From the NCBI RefSeq assembly GCF_030708075.1, contig NZ_CP117982.1, positions 806,001-870,000 of the forward strand: a stretch of 64,000 bases of DNA, written 5' to 3'. A program made the position numbers and the translations under genes. Positions 37,800 through 46,664 of this stretch are shown in pieces. This stretch comes from Candidatus Epulonipiscium viviparus (GTDB taxonomy: Bacteria > Bacillota > Clostridia > Lachnospirales > Cellulosilyticaceae). The notes under the pieces were generated by a model that saw only the letters and a list, made by a program, of their open reading frames with translations, ran no database searches and was not told where the DNA came from. Numbering within the stretch: the first letter of the stretch is position 1; every line of letters begins with the position of its first letter.

Positions 37800-38966
37800 A
37801 TGATTTTACAGCCAAAACACTTTGAGAAGTTTATATGTATAGGTGCTGCGTGTAAATATAATTGTTGCCAAGGTTGGAGAATTCGGATAGATGTGGAAAC
37901 ATATGCAAAATATAGAAATCTAATTGATTTTGCGCAAGAATGGCAAGATAAGATAAATTTGGATAATAAATCCATTAAACTAAAAGAAAGTAATCAAGAA
38001 TGTAGTTTTTTGGGACAAGATAAGTTGTGCGAAATATATAAAAAATTGGGACCAGATAATATGCCAGAAATATGTAAGCAGTTTCCGAGATATTATAGAA
38101 TTTTTGGAGATAAATGGACCCAAAGCTTGGATTTGGCGTGTATACCGGCTATAAAGTTGCTACTAACTTCTGTTGCACCAATAGAATTTGTTTATAGTGA
38201 TAAGGAAGAAAAGCCGAATGTGTATTGGATTAGACTAAAATGGGAAGATTCAAAAGTAAAAAAGTTTCATAATCAGTTAAATGAAATCTGTATAAAAATG
38301 ATCCAAGATAGAACATATTCACTGGAGGAGCGACTGCTGTGGGTAGCGAATTTTCTGGAGTATGTGGATCAAAATGAAGAAAATACATTTGATCTAATGG
38401 ATGAAGTGGTAGTAGATGATAGTGAAGATTTTATAGCGGGGAAGACAAATTTAAAAATGGCTATTTATAGCGAAATTGTTGATGATATGTTGAAGGTATG
38501 TGGACAAAAAAATAAAGATATAATATTTAAAGATTATGAGGAAAAATTGAAATATTTCAAAATGGAGATATTAGAAAACAAAGATCATAAACCGAAAAAG
38601 CTGTTTTATAATTTAATTAAAAATTCGAAAACTTTTGTGAATTATAAGAAGAATAAAAGTTATAATCATATAATAGAAAATTATATAGCATACAAAATGT
38701 TTGTCCAAGATTTTCCAGTAGGGGCAGCTATGACTACTGATGAGCTGCGAATGCTCTTATTTAAATTAGACATTATTAATCTAAATATATTAGTATTGAG
38801 TTTTTATAATAAGAGTTTAGATATAGAAGAAGTTATTGTAGAAGCAATATATTTTTTTGAAAGAATTGTAATGGGAGCAAAAATATCTACTATTATGTAT
38901 CCTAGTTGGAATCGTTGGTTTAAAAATAACTCATTATTTGCTACTATAAAATTTATGACAAATTAA
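37800..38966 (+). CDS. fliB: FliB-type flagellin lysine N-methylase
   Basis: The 388-aa protein matches the family that methylates flagellin lysines. The Cys-rich N-terminal signature is CIGAACKYNCCQGWRIRID and later CSFLGQDKLCEIYKKLGPDN followed by MPEICKQFPR. It starts four bases after the csrA stop. No flagellin gene is in the window. The cysteines suggest a metal or iron-sulfur centre, which is known or suspected in the family. Confidence 0.9.
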   Translation: MILQPKHFEKFICIGAACKYNCCQGWRIRIDVETYAKYRNLIDFAQEWQDKINLDNKSIKLKESNQECSFLGQDKLCEIYKKLGPDNMPEICKQFPRYYRIFGDKWTQSLDLACIPAIKLLLTSVAPIEFVYSDKEEKPNVYWIRLKWEDSKVKKFHNQLNEICIKMIQDRTYSLEERLLWVANFLEYVDQNEENTFDLMDEVVVDDSEDFIAGKTNLKMAIYSEIVDDMLKVCGQKNKDIIFKDYEEKLKYFKMEILENKDHKPKKLFYNLIKNSKTFVNYKKNKSYNHIIENYIAYKMFVQDFPVGAAMTTDELRMLLFKLDIINLNILVLSFYNKSLDIEEVIVEAIYFFERIVMGAKISTIMYPSWNRWFKNNSLFATIKFMTN

Positions 38967-38991
38967 CTGCCAGAAATTTGGTAGTTTTTTT
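38965..38991 (+). terminator. Intrinsic terminator after fliB
   Basis: aactgcca and tggtagtt form an 8-bp stem with a 6-base loop, followed by seven T in all (the last two stem bases included). Confidence 0.8.
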
Positions 38992-38993
38992 AT

Positions 38994-39023
38994 GTATAAA
39001 AATTTTAAATCTGGGCAATAACT
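38994..39023 (+). promoter_or_regulatory. Sigma-F-like forespore promoter of spoIIR
   Basis: GTATA (38994-38998), 15 bp, then GGCAATAACT (39014-39023). This fits the forespore sigma-F pattern (GYATA, N15, GGNNANANT) except for the last position. spoIIR is a known sigma-F gene in Bacillus. Confidence 0.6.
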
Positions 39024-39065
39024 GAAAGAGTACATAAAAATATCCAATATGAAGGAGGAGCTTGG

Positions 39066-39701
39066 ATGAAAATTGATAAACACACTGTTATTTTATCTGC
39101 TATACTGGTAATTTTATTTGGGATGGCCGTAGTATTTGATACTTTGTTGTTTGCTAAACAAGCTAGTGAACTTTTGAAAGACGATGTAATTCGCTTTCAT
39201 GTGCTTGCAAACAGTGATTCAGCAGAAGATCAACAGTTAAAGGAAGAGGTTCGAGATGCTGTTATGAAATATATGGAACCATTTTTGGATACTGCAGATT
39301 CTGTTGATGAAAGTAGAAGATTACTGCTAAAAAACATAGATGCGATGCAAGCTGTTGCAGAAAATGTTGTTACTTCGCGTGATAAGAATTATGATGTAAG
39401 AGTAGAGATAGCCCAAGTGCAGTTTCCAACAAAAAAGTATGGGGATATAATCTTTCCTGCAGGAGTTTATGAAGCCTGTCGAGTTTTAATTGGAGAGGCT
39501 TCCGGCGCAAATTGGTGGTGCGTAATGTTTCCGCCATTATGTTATGTAGATGCTTCAATGGGGGTGTTGCCTTTGGAAGGAAAAGAAGAACTTGAGAAAA
39601 ACTTAACTGATGCTCAATACAAAATTGTTGCATTTCAAAAGGAAAAACCATATAAAATAAGATTTAAGCTATTAGAATGGCTAGAAGGAGTTTTGAATTA
39701 G
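39066..39701 (+). CDS. spoIIR: Stage II sporulation protein R
   Basis: SpoIIR is made in the forespore, is exported, and triggers processing of pro-sigma-E in the mother cell. The 211-aa protein has an N-terminal membrane signal (residues 9-30), then the family motif DDVIRFHVLANSDSAEDQQL and KEEVRDAVMKYMEPFL, and ends with ANWWCVMFPPLCYVD. It has an AAGGAGGAG site. Its stop touches the rsmA ATG. Confidence 0.95.
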   Translation: MKIDKHTVILSAILVILFGMAVVFDTLLFAKQASELLKDDVIRFHVLANSDSAEDQQLKEEVRDAVMKYMEPFLDTADSVDESRRLLLKNIDAMQAVAENVVTSRDKNYDVRVEIAQVQFPTKKYGDIIFPAGVYEACRVLIGEASGANWWCVMFPPLCYVDASMGVLPLEGKEELEKNLTDAQYKIVAFQKEKPYKIRFKLLEWLEGVLN

Positions 39702-40553
39702 ATGAATAAGATTGCTACACCAGGAGGTACCAAGGCGGTACTATCGAAATATCCATTTATATTGAAAAAGAAATATGGACAAAATTTTTTAATAGATGAG
39801 CACGTATTAACTAAAATTATTTCTGCTGCAAATATTTCAAAAAATGATTGTGTATTGGAAATTGGCCCAGGAATAGGAAGTGTAACACAAGAGCTTCTTG
39901 AACATGCTCAAGAAGTAATTGCAGTAGAGATAGATAAAGAATTGATTCCTATTTTGAATAATCAATTTGGTTCATACGATAATTTTGCATTAATAAATGA
40001 GGATTTTTTGAAGTTGGATTTGAAAGAAGTTTTGAAAGGAAAAACAAACATAAAAGTGGTTGCAAATTTACCATATTATATTACGACGCCGATTATTATG
40101 GCGCTCTTAGAAAGTGAATTACCATTTATTAATATAACTGTGATGGTACAAAAAGAGGTTGCAGACAGAATTACTGCACTTCCAGGAACGAAGGAATATG
40201 GATCAATTTCTGCTAGTATAGCATATTATGCAAAGGTGAGATTGGTTGCAAATGTACCTATGCATTCGTTTTTGCCGCGTCCAACAGTAAATTCAGCCGT
40301 GATAGAGCTTGAGTTATATAGAAATCCGCCTGTAGATTTAAAAAATAAAGAGGTGTTTTTTAAAGTGATTAGGGCAGCATTTTCTCAAAGAAGAAAAACT
40401 ATTTTGAACACGCTGTCAAATAATTTTAATATTGATAAAAAACAACTCAAAAATCTCTTGGAGGTTGCGGATATAGCAGAAAACGTTCGCGGAGAAACTT
40501 TAGGGACTAGTGAATTTGCAATTTTATCTAACTTGATTTGTTCTACTCAATAA
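39702..40553 (+). CDS. rsmA: 16S rRNA dimethyladenosine transferase RsmA (KsgA)
   Basis: The 283-aa enzyme dimethylates two adenosines near the 3' end of 16S rRNA. Motifs KKYGQNFLIDEHVLTKI, VLEIGPGIGSVTQELL (SAM binding), VVANLPYYITTPIIM and FLPRPTVNSAVIEL are all present. The start codon immediately follows the spoIIR stop, so it is co-transcribed and has its own AAGGAG-type site inside spoIIR. Confidence 0.97.
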   Translation: MNKIATPGGTKAVLSKYPFILKKKYGQNFLIDEHVLTKIISAANISKNDCVLEIGPGIGSVTQELLEHAQEVIAVEIDKELIPILNNQFGSYDNFALINEDFLKLDLKEVLKGKTNIKVVANLPYYITTPIIMALLESELPFINITVMVQKEVADRITALPGTKEYGSISASIAYYAKVRLVANVPMHSFLPRPTVNSAVIELELYRNPPVDLKNKEVFFKVIRAAFSQRRKTILNTLSNNFNIDKKQLKNLLEVADIAENVRGETLGTSEFAILSNLICSTQ

Positions 40554-40607
40554 ACTAATTCATATATATGTAATATTAAGTGATTATAATGTAAAGGAGA
40601 GCGAGTT

Positions 40608-42362
40608 ATGTCCGCAAATACTTTTATTAATCTAGAAGAAAACATCAGTGGTTATTCTAATAATGGAAAGCCTGTAACAGGTCATATTACTATTGGAATG
40701 CCTGGTCGAGTGAAATTATATGTAGACAATTTAAAAGATTCTGAGACAAATAATTATGTCTGTTATCTTATGAGTAAATCGCAAAATAAAGCTGTACGAT
40801 TAGGAGAGCTAACTAAGCCTAGCCAAAATAAGCAATCAACGTTTAAAATAGACCTAAAGGATATTGGCGGAAAAGGCTTGGTGCGACAAGATATTGATGG
40901 AGTTGCTGTAGTTATTGAAGGAGTGAGTATAGGAAATACACAAATTGTTCTTACCGGTTTTGGGGGAGCTACATACTCACCTTCTCCATTAATACAACGT
41001 GCTTTGCCAAAACCAGCTAATGCAGATGAGACAAGATATAAAAGGGAAAATACTGGAAAATATGTCGAAACGACAAAAGTAGAGAAGACATTGACACCTA
41101 AAGAAAGTGTTGCAGTAGATAAAAACAATAAAGTATTAAACACTGCTAGTCCGGCTAGCAATATTCAGGGAGCAATCAATGAGGTAGATAAAATTTTAGG
41201 AATAAACCAAGCTGACAAAAAAATAGAAGATATAATAGTACAAGGTGCAGACGTCGCGATAAAAGAAATAGATAATAATACTGATATGATTGTTAATGAT
41301 ATAAAAAAGGCAATTGCATTAGAGGTTGAAAATCAAGAAAAAGATGGCAATATGAAAGTGCTTGATGTTAAGCATTTGATAGAAGAAGGAATTCAAAAGA
41401 AGATTAAGTATTTGCTAGAAAGTAATCAATCAAACGAATTAACTGAATTGATAGGAAAAGTCGTAAAAGAATTGGTATGCGACGGAAAATTGGTGTGTGA
41501 TCCACCGCCTGATGCTAACAAAAAAATAATAGACGACCCTACAATTATGCCGGCATCAAAAACAAGTCCAATGATGCATATACCTGGTATGTCTTCTGTA
41601 GAAGAGCAAATTTTGATGCACGTAAAACAAATGGCTGATAAGTTAGAAAATTTTGAAAATAAGAGTGTTAATGCTGGATTTAAATTAGATGATATTATTT
41701 CGATATCAGAAAAAATAGAAAATTTGGTAAAAACATTAAATTTATCAATGCCAACCCCGGCGCTACAGCATGAAGTGAATGTTGAACCGGTTGTGATGCC
41801 TGCAACAGATTTGACAGCAGTAGAAGCAATGGATTCATTGAAAATAGCGAAGCCAGTTGCATCAGGTGCAACACCAATGACTTCATCAGAAATAGTAAAG
41901 CCGATAGCTCCGGCAGCAACACCAATGGCTCCGTTAGAAATGGCAAAGCCGGCAGCAACACCAATGGCTCCGTTAGAAATGGCAAAGCCGACAACTCCGG
42001 CAGCAACACCAATGACTCCGTTAGAAATGGCAAAGCCGACAACTCCGGCAGCAACACCAATGGCTCCGTTAGAAATGGCAAAGCCGACAACTCCGGCAGC
42101 AACACCAATGACTCCGCTAGAAATGGCAAAGCCGACAACTCCTGCAGCAACACCAATGGCTCCGTTAGAAATGGCAAAGCCGACAGCTCCTGCAGCAACA
42201 CCAATGACTCCGTTAGAAATGGCAAAGCCGACAACTCCGGCAGCAACACCAATGACTCCGTTAGAAATGGCAAAGCCGACAACTCCGGCAGCAACACCAA
42301 TGACTCCGTTAGAAATGGCAAAGCCGACAACACCGGCAGCAACACCAATGAGCAACCGCTAG
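40608..42362 (+). CDS. Large repeat-rich protein, N-terminal fragment (gene split by frameshift)
   Basis: This 584-codon frame is the first of three pieces of one gene (40608-43824). Residues 1-125 form a compact beta-rich domain (GHITIGMPGRVKLYV, YVCYLMSKSQNKAVRLGEL, IVLTGFGGATYSPSPLI). A long charged helical linker follows, then from about residue 435 tandem 16-residue repeats of the PLEMAKPTTPAATPMT type. The frame stops at TAG 42360-42362 within the last repeat, where a 1-base deletion is implied: restoring one G gives ATG GAG CAA CCG and continues the repeat. A GGAGAG site precedes the ATG. Function unknown. Confidence 0.8.
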   Translation: MSANTFINLEENISGYSNNGKPVTGHITIGMPGRVKLYVDNLKDSETNNYVCYLMSKSQNKAVRLGELTKPSQNKQSTFKIDLKDIGGKGLVRQDIDGVAVVIEGVSIGNTQIVLTGFGGATYSPSPLIQRALPKPANADETRYKRENTGKYVETTKVEKTLTPKESVAVDKNNKVLNTASPASNIQGAINEVDKILGINQADKKIEDIIVQGADVAIKEIDNNTDMIVNDIKKAIALEVENQEKDGNMKVLDVKHLIEEGIQKKIKYLLESNQSNELTELIGKVVKELVCDGKLVCDPPPDANKKIIDDPTIMPASKTSPMMHIPGMSSVEEQILMHVKQMADKLENFENKSVNAGFKLDDIISISEKIENLVKTLNLSMPTPALQHEVNVEPVVMPATDLTAVEAMDSLKIAKPVASGATPMTSSEIVKPIAPAATPMAPLEMAKPAATPMAPLEMAKPTTPAATPMTPLEMAKPTTPAATPMAPLEMAKPTTPAATPMTPLEMAKPTTPAATPMAPLEMAKPTAPAATPMTPLEMAKPTTPAATPMTPLEMAKPTTPAATPMTPLEMAKPTTPAATPMSNR

Positions 42363-42405
42363 AAATGGCAAAGCCGGCAGCTCCTGCAGCAACACCAATG
42401 ACAAC
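41911..42405 (+). repeat. 48-bp tandem repeats (Pro-Ala-Thr-Met rich)
   Basis: Nine or ten copies of a 48-bp unit encoding PLEMAKPTTPAATPMT or a close variant; one copy has a 9-bp shorter form (PLEMAKPAATPMA). Units are almost identical at the DNA level, so they are recent and prone to slippage. The frameshift lies in the last unit. Confidence 0.9.
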
Positions 42406-43258
42406 AACTTCACCGGAAATAATGCCTGATATTCCAGCGGCAAATCCAGAAATGGTTCAAATAACACCATTAGTTAAACCGGAGAGAGTACAAACGACGC
42501 CATTAGTCAAACCAGAAATATCGGGTATTAACTTAGAAGATATTATAGAGTTTACAAACCTAATTAAAGGATTGATTGGTGATAAGTCAAAGTCTAATGA
42601 TAAGAAGGTTGATTTTCAAGAAATTTTGAATATAGTAAGTGCAGTAACAAAATCAGATCAAACAAGTGAAAATACAACAATTGATCCCAAGGTAGTTGAA
42701 AATGCAAATGAAATAATTCGAGATCTTGTGAGTCAAAAGCCAGTTTCTGCAGGTGCAAATGCTGAAAACGCAGATTGTGGATGCGATAAGTCGGGAAAGA
42801 CTGTTGATGAACAATTTAGTGAGGCAATGAATTTTTTAATCAAAACATTCCAGAATAAAAAGGATGTTGAACCCAAAGAAGGCGATGTAGGATTTTTAAA
42901 AGATCAGATAAATGCTAAATCTGGGTTAGATAAAAAGGCAGAAATAGAGACATTGATACAGACAACATTAAATAAAGATAATAAGAAAGTAGATATTGAA
43001 TTGGAAAATTTGCTAAAAAGGATAGAAGCCTTTAAAAAAGCGAATCATATGAATGCAATGCAACCGAAAACGGAAAGACCAGAAAAAATTGTGGGTAAGT
43101 ATGAAAATAATCCTGTAGTAATAAAAGATAACAATAAGACTATAGAGCCACACATTAACATTGCAGTTGTTCCAATAGAAGTGGGAAATATAGGAATAGG
43201 AGACAATAAAACAATAAACGTCGAAGATAATGCATTGGTAAAAAAAAATTTAATTTAG
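42365..43258 (+). CDS. Large repeat-rich protein, middle fragment (frame -1)
   Basis: This frame picks up the protein one base back: the residues before ATG 42365 read EQPLE, continuing the repeat unit. It encodes a last repeat, then a Pro-rich segment (TTSPEIMPDIPAANPEM), a short direct repeat (KPERVQTTPLVKPE), and a helical region with one CGCDKSGK cysteine cluster. It ends at TAG 43256-43258 directly after nine A (43240-43248). There is no ribosome binding site of its own, so it is not an independent gene. Confidence 0.7.
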   Translation: MAKPAAPAATPMTTTSPEIMPDIPAANPEMVQITPLVKPERVQTTPLVKPEISGINLEDIIEFTNLIKGLIGDKSKSNDKKVDFQEILNIVSAVTKSDQTSENTTIDPKVVENANEIIRDLVSQKPVSAGANAENADCGCDKSGKTVDEQFSEAMNFLIKTFQNKKDVEPKEGDVGFLKDQINAKSGLDKKAEIETLIQTTLNKDNKKVDIELENLLKRIEAFKKANHMNAMQPKTERPEKIVGKYENNPVVIKDNNKTIEPHINIAVVPIEVGNIGIGDNKTINVEDNALVKKNLI

Positions 43259-43272
43259 ACAGAGACGAAATT

Positions 43273-43824
43273 TTGATTGAATTTGATGAAGAAGAGACAG
43301 AATGGGATGATGATGAACCGCTAGATGACCTAGCATCATTGTATAAAATTAGTAAGGCAGTTGATATGGATGAATTAGATGAATTAGAAATGCTTGATGT
43401 TGCTGAAGATATGAAAGATGATTTAGACAGTAATTTTAGAGATATAGTTGTCAAAGATGAGGTTGAAACATATAAAGGTGAATTTGATCAATTGAATTAT
43501 TTGATGAAAAACAAGTTGAAGGCGGTACCATTTGACGGGCAATTTCCTGTAGATTGGGTAACAGTAATGCAAAGTGATTTATTGACATTACCTCAAATAA
43601 ATGCAGAGTGGTTAAAGCAAGTAAAAAACATAAAGTCCTATAATTATTTTATATTGGGCAAAGATCAAGAACGAAATCAATTTTATGTTGGAATTCCAGC
43701 ACTTGTATTTAAAAGTCAGAAAAAATTTCCAAAAGTTGACAATATTATAGAATTTGTGTTAAAGCAGCCTAAATCATCAAGATCAACCTGGTCTGGAAAC
43801 GGATATTGGATAGCAACAATATAA
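43273..43824 (+). CDS. Large repeat-rich protein, C-terminal fragment (frame -1 again)
   Basis: The frame is open from the A9 run at 43240-43248 (reading GKKKFNLDRDEILIEFDEEE), so the TTG at 43273 is just the first start-like codon. Residues include a strongly acidic stretch (EEETEWDDDEPLDD) and a C-terminal domain (VPFDGQFPVDWVTVMQSDLL, SYNYFILGKDQERNQFYVGI, NGYWIATI) recalling the closing domain of conserved clostridial hypothetical proteins. It completes the gene begun at 40608. Together the three parts would give about 1070 residues. Confidence 0.75.
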   Translation: MIEFDEEETEWDDDEPLDDLASLYKISKAVDMDELDELEMLDVAEDMKDDLDSNFRDIVVKDEVETYKGEFDQLNYLMKNKLKAVPFDGQFPVDWVTVMQSDLLTLPQINAEWLKQVKNIKSYNYFILGKDQERNQFYVGIPALVFKSQKKFPKVDNIIEFVLKQPKSSRSTWSGNGYWIATI

Positions 43825-43835
43825 GAAATATTATT

Positions 43836-43875
43836 GGGTCGTGCATTTGTAATGTGCGGCTCTATTTGTATTTGA
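43836..43875 (+). terminator. Probable terminator of the repeat-rich gene
   Basis: An 11-bp stem with several G-U pairs (gggtcgtgcat with atgtgcggctc), followed by TATTTGTATTTG. The T-run is imperfect. Confidence 0.5.
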
Positions 43876-43910
43876 AGACTAATACATCTAAACGTATTAG
43901 CCTCATTGTT

Positions 43911-46133
43911 TTAACTTTCAACTCGACGGACTTCATTGACATCATTGATATTAATAATTTTGCGGATAGCTTCTTCGAGTTGTCGTCTATGCGATATAAT
44001 AAATTTGACATTAAATAGTAAGTCGTGAGTTTTAATTGATTTGACGTTAAGAGATTTGATATCAAGACTCATATCGTTTAGTATTTTTAAAATTTCGGCG
44101 ACTATATTGGGTCTATCGATACATAATATCTGTATTTCGGTAATATACTGCATTTGTGGAAGCTCAGAATCTTGCCAACTTGCCTGACTGATGCGCTCTG
44201 GCTCGTTTTTCATTATATAATTAATGTTGGGGCAGTTGCTTTTGTGAATAGAAATGCCGCGTCCTCGAGTTATATAACCAATTATTTCATCGCCAGGAAG
44301 AGGATTGCAGCATTGAGCAAATTTTATGGCAATATCGCCAAGGTCATCTATGATAATTCCGCTTTTGCTTTTAACGTATTCTGTAGGTTGAATAAATTGA
44401 TCTTCAAATCCTTTTAGGAGATCCTCGTCTTTAATAACTTCTTTGTTAGCCTTAATATTTTCGTCTATGAGTCGGCTTAAGACTTGTTGCTCTTTGATGC
44501 TCCCATATCCTATGGCTGCGTAAACTGCTTCCCAATTTTTTAAACCATAGCGCCTATAGACGTTAGTAGTAGCTTCTGGAGTAAGTAAAGAAGCGAGCTT
44601 ATATGCTTTATGTTTTGCACTAGTTTCGAGCAAATCTTTACCTTTTAAAATATCTTCTTCTTTAAATTGCTTTCGAAACCATTGATTAATTTTATTGCGA
44701 GCTTGAGTAGTTGTAACAATGTTTAGCCAATCTCGGCTAGGACCCTTTTTGGAGGCAGAAGTGAGGATTTCGATTCGATCGCCATTTTTAAGAGTGGAGT
44801 CGAGGTTAACAATTTTATCATTTACTTTGGCGCCAGTCATTTTATTTCCAATATCAGAATGGATATAATATGCAAAGTCGATAGGTGTCGCTCCTGTTGG
44901 GATAGTAATTAGATCGCCTTTTGGAGAAAATACATATACTTGATCGGTATAGATATCTAAGTCAACTTTAATAGCAGAAATGAATTCCTCGTTATCGCTC
45001 ATGTCTTTTTGCCATTCAAGAATTTGTCGAAGCCAAGCTAACTTTTCTTCCGAAGTATCCTGAAAAAGTCCTTCAATTTTGCCTTCTTTATATTTCCAAT
45101 GAGCGGCAATGCCATACTCGGCTGTTCTGTGCATTTCCATTGTGCGGATCTGCAATTCAAAGGGAACTCCGTTTGGTCCCATTAATGTGGTGTGTAGAGA
45201 CTGATACATATTGGGCTTTGGCATAGCAATATAGTCTTTAAATCTGCCAGGAATAGGAGTAAAGATGTCATGTGCAACTCCAAGTACTCCATAACAGTCT
45301 TTGACATCTTCTACTATCGCACGAACTGCAAAAAGGTCATAAATTTGATCTATAGTTTTATTTTGATTAACGAGTTTTTTGTAGATACTAAAAAAATGTT
45401 TAGGTCGACCCTCAACATTTGCTTTGATGCCAAGTTTATCTAGTTCGTTTCTAATTTTTACAACGATTTGATTAGTTATTTCTACTCGCTCTTGTCTTTT
45501 TTTGGCAATGGTTTTGACCAAATAATAATACATATTGGAATTTATATACCTAAGAGATAAATCTTCAAGTTCTGCCTTTAACTTACAAATCCCCAGTCGA
45601 TTAGCAATAGGGGCATAAATATCCATAGTTTCTCTAGCTATTGCTTGTTGTTTTTCGGGAATCATATATTTGAGCGTTTGCATATTGTGGAGCCTGTCAG
45701 CAAGTTTAATCAAGACAACTCTAATATCCTGAGCCATAGCAATAAACATTTTACGATAGTTTTCTACTTGGAGTTCTTCTTTTTGTACTTTTTTATTAGT
45801 AGAATGATATTTAATTTGGCTAAGTTTTGTAACTCCATCAACTAACAATGCAACTTCTTTGTTAAAATTCAATTCTATATCTTCGAGAGTCATACTTGTA
45901 TCTTCGACAACGTCATGTAAGAGTCCGGCTGTAATCGATTCGATATCTAATTCTAAATCTGCTAAAATCTTAGCAACTCCGAGTGGATGAATTATATATG
46001 GCTCTCCAGACTTCCTAAGCTGGCCATTATGCGCATTAGATGCAATATCATACGCTTTTTCAATCATACTAAGGTCATCAGACGGGTGATACGCCTGGAT
46101 AGCTTTAATCAATTTTTCAAAAGTATTAGACAT
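43911..46133 (-). CDS. relA: RelA/SpoT family (p)ppGpp synthetase/hydrolase
   Basis: The 740-aa bifunctional enzyme makes and degrades the stringent alarmone. The N-terminal HD hydrolase shows HPLGVAKILADLELD and GLLHDVVEDTSMTLED; the synthetase domain has YDLFAVRAIVEDVKDCYGVL and KPNMYQSLHTTLMGP; then a TGS domain (VYVFSPKGDLITIPTGATPI), a helical region and a C-terminal ACT domain (EIQILCIDRPNIVAEIL). All hydrolase residues appear intact, so both activities are likely. Last gene of recJ-apt-relA. Confidence 0.97.
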   Translation of the reverse strand: MSNTFEKLIKAIQAYHPSDDLSMIEKAYDIASNAHNGQLRKSGEPYIIHPLGVAKILADLELDIESITAGLLHDVVEDTSMTLEDIELNFNKEVALLVDGVTKLSQIKYHSTNKKVQKEELQVENYRKMFIAMAQDIRVVLIKLADRLHNMQTLKYMIPEKQQAIARETMDIYAPIANRLGICKLKAELEDLSLRYINSNMYYYLVKTIAKKRQERVEITNQIVVKIRNELDKLGIKANVEGRPKHFFSIYKKLVNQNKTIDQIYDLFAVRAIVEDVKDCYGVLGVAHDIFTPIPGRFKDYIAMPKPNMYQSLHTTLMGPNGVPFELQIRTMEMHRTAEYGIAAHWKYKEGKIEGLFQDTSEEKLAWLRQILEWQKDMSDNEEFISAIKVDLDIYTDQVYVFSPKGDLITIPTGATPIDFAYYIHSDIGNKMTGAKVNDKIVNLDSTLKNGDRIEILTSASKKGPSRDWLNIVTTTQARNKINQWFRKQFKEEDILKGKDLLETSAKHKAYKLASLLTPEATTNVYRRYGLKNWEAVYAAIGYGSIKEQQVLSRLIDENIKANKEVIKDEDLLKGFEDQFIQPTEYVKSKSGIIIDDLGDIAIKFAQCCNPLPGDEIIGYITRGRGISIHKSNCPNINYIMKNEPERISQASWQDSELPQMQYITEIQILCIDRPNIVAEILKILNDMSLDIKSLNVKSIKTHDLLFNVKFIISHRRQLEEAIRKIININDVNEVRRVES

Positions 46134-46148
46134 ATCGTCCCTCCCTTC

Positions 46149-46661
46149 TTAATATTGCAATAAAGTTTCTACAATTATGTCTTTTAATAATTCTCTACCT
46201 TTAAGACTAGTAAGCTCAATTAAACATACAACCATTACAACTTCACCACCAAGTTTGGTAATAAGATCTACCATTGCCTTATTTGTTCCACCAGTTGCAA
46301 GCAAATCGTCTATTAAGATCACCTTTTGACCTGGCAAAATAGCATCCTGATGAATTTCTAAAGTATTTGTTCCATATTCGAGATTATAACTTTGTTGATA
46401 TGTTTTATATGGAAGTTTACCAGGCTTTCTAATAGGAATAAATCCTTTTTTTAAATTGTAAGCAACGGGAACTCCAAAAATAAATCCCCGAGATTCAGGA
46501 CCAACTACTAAATCAAAATCAACTTTACTGACGGTTTCGCAAAGTAAATCGATTGAATAAGCTAATCCTACAGGATCTTTCAAAAGAGTGGTAATATCTC
46601 TAAATAAAATCCCTTTTTCTGGATAATCTGGTATATCTCTTATAAGTGTTTTTAAATCCAT
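46149..46661 (-). CDS. apt: Adenine phosphoribosyltransferase
   Basis: The 170-aa salvage enzyme makes AMP from adenine and PRPP. The family start DLKTLIRDIPDYPEKGILFRD, the ESRGFIFG adenine-side loop, and the PRPP loop VILIDDLLATGG (residues 114-125) are all visible. It lies between recJ and relA, the common Firmicute order. Confidence 0.97.
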   Translation of the reverse strand: MDLKTLIRDIPDYPEKGILFRDITTLLKDPVGLAYSIDLLCETVSKVDFDLVVGPESRGFIFGVPVAYNLKKGFIPIRKPGKLPYKTYQQSYNLEYGTNTLEIHQDAILPGQKVILIDDLLATGGTNKAMVDLITKLGGEVVMVVCLIELTSLKGRELLKDIIVETLLQY

Positions 46662-46664
46662 TAA

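Noticed and set aside
41426-42355. A 309-codon minus-strand frame rich in GVAAGVVGFAISNG repeats, resembling a membrane or beta-solenoid protein
   Set aside because: It is the exact antisense of the 48-bp repeats of the plus-strand gene, has no ribosome binding site, and its periodicity is inherited from those repeats.
40600-43824. Three independent genes in this stretch
   Set aside because: The second and third frames have no ribosome binding site, and their sequences continue the preceding ones across a repeat and an A9 run.
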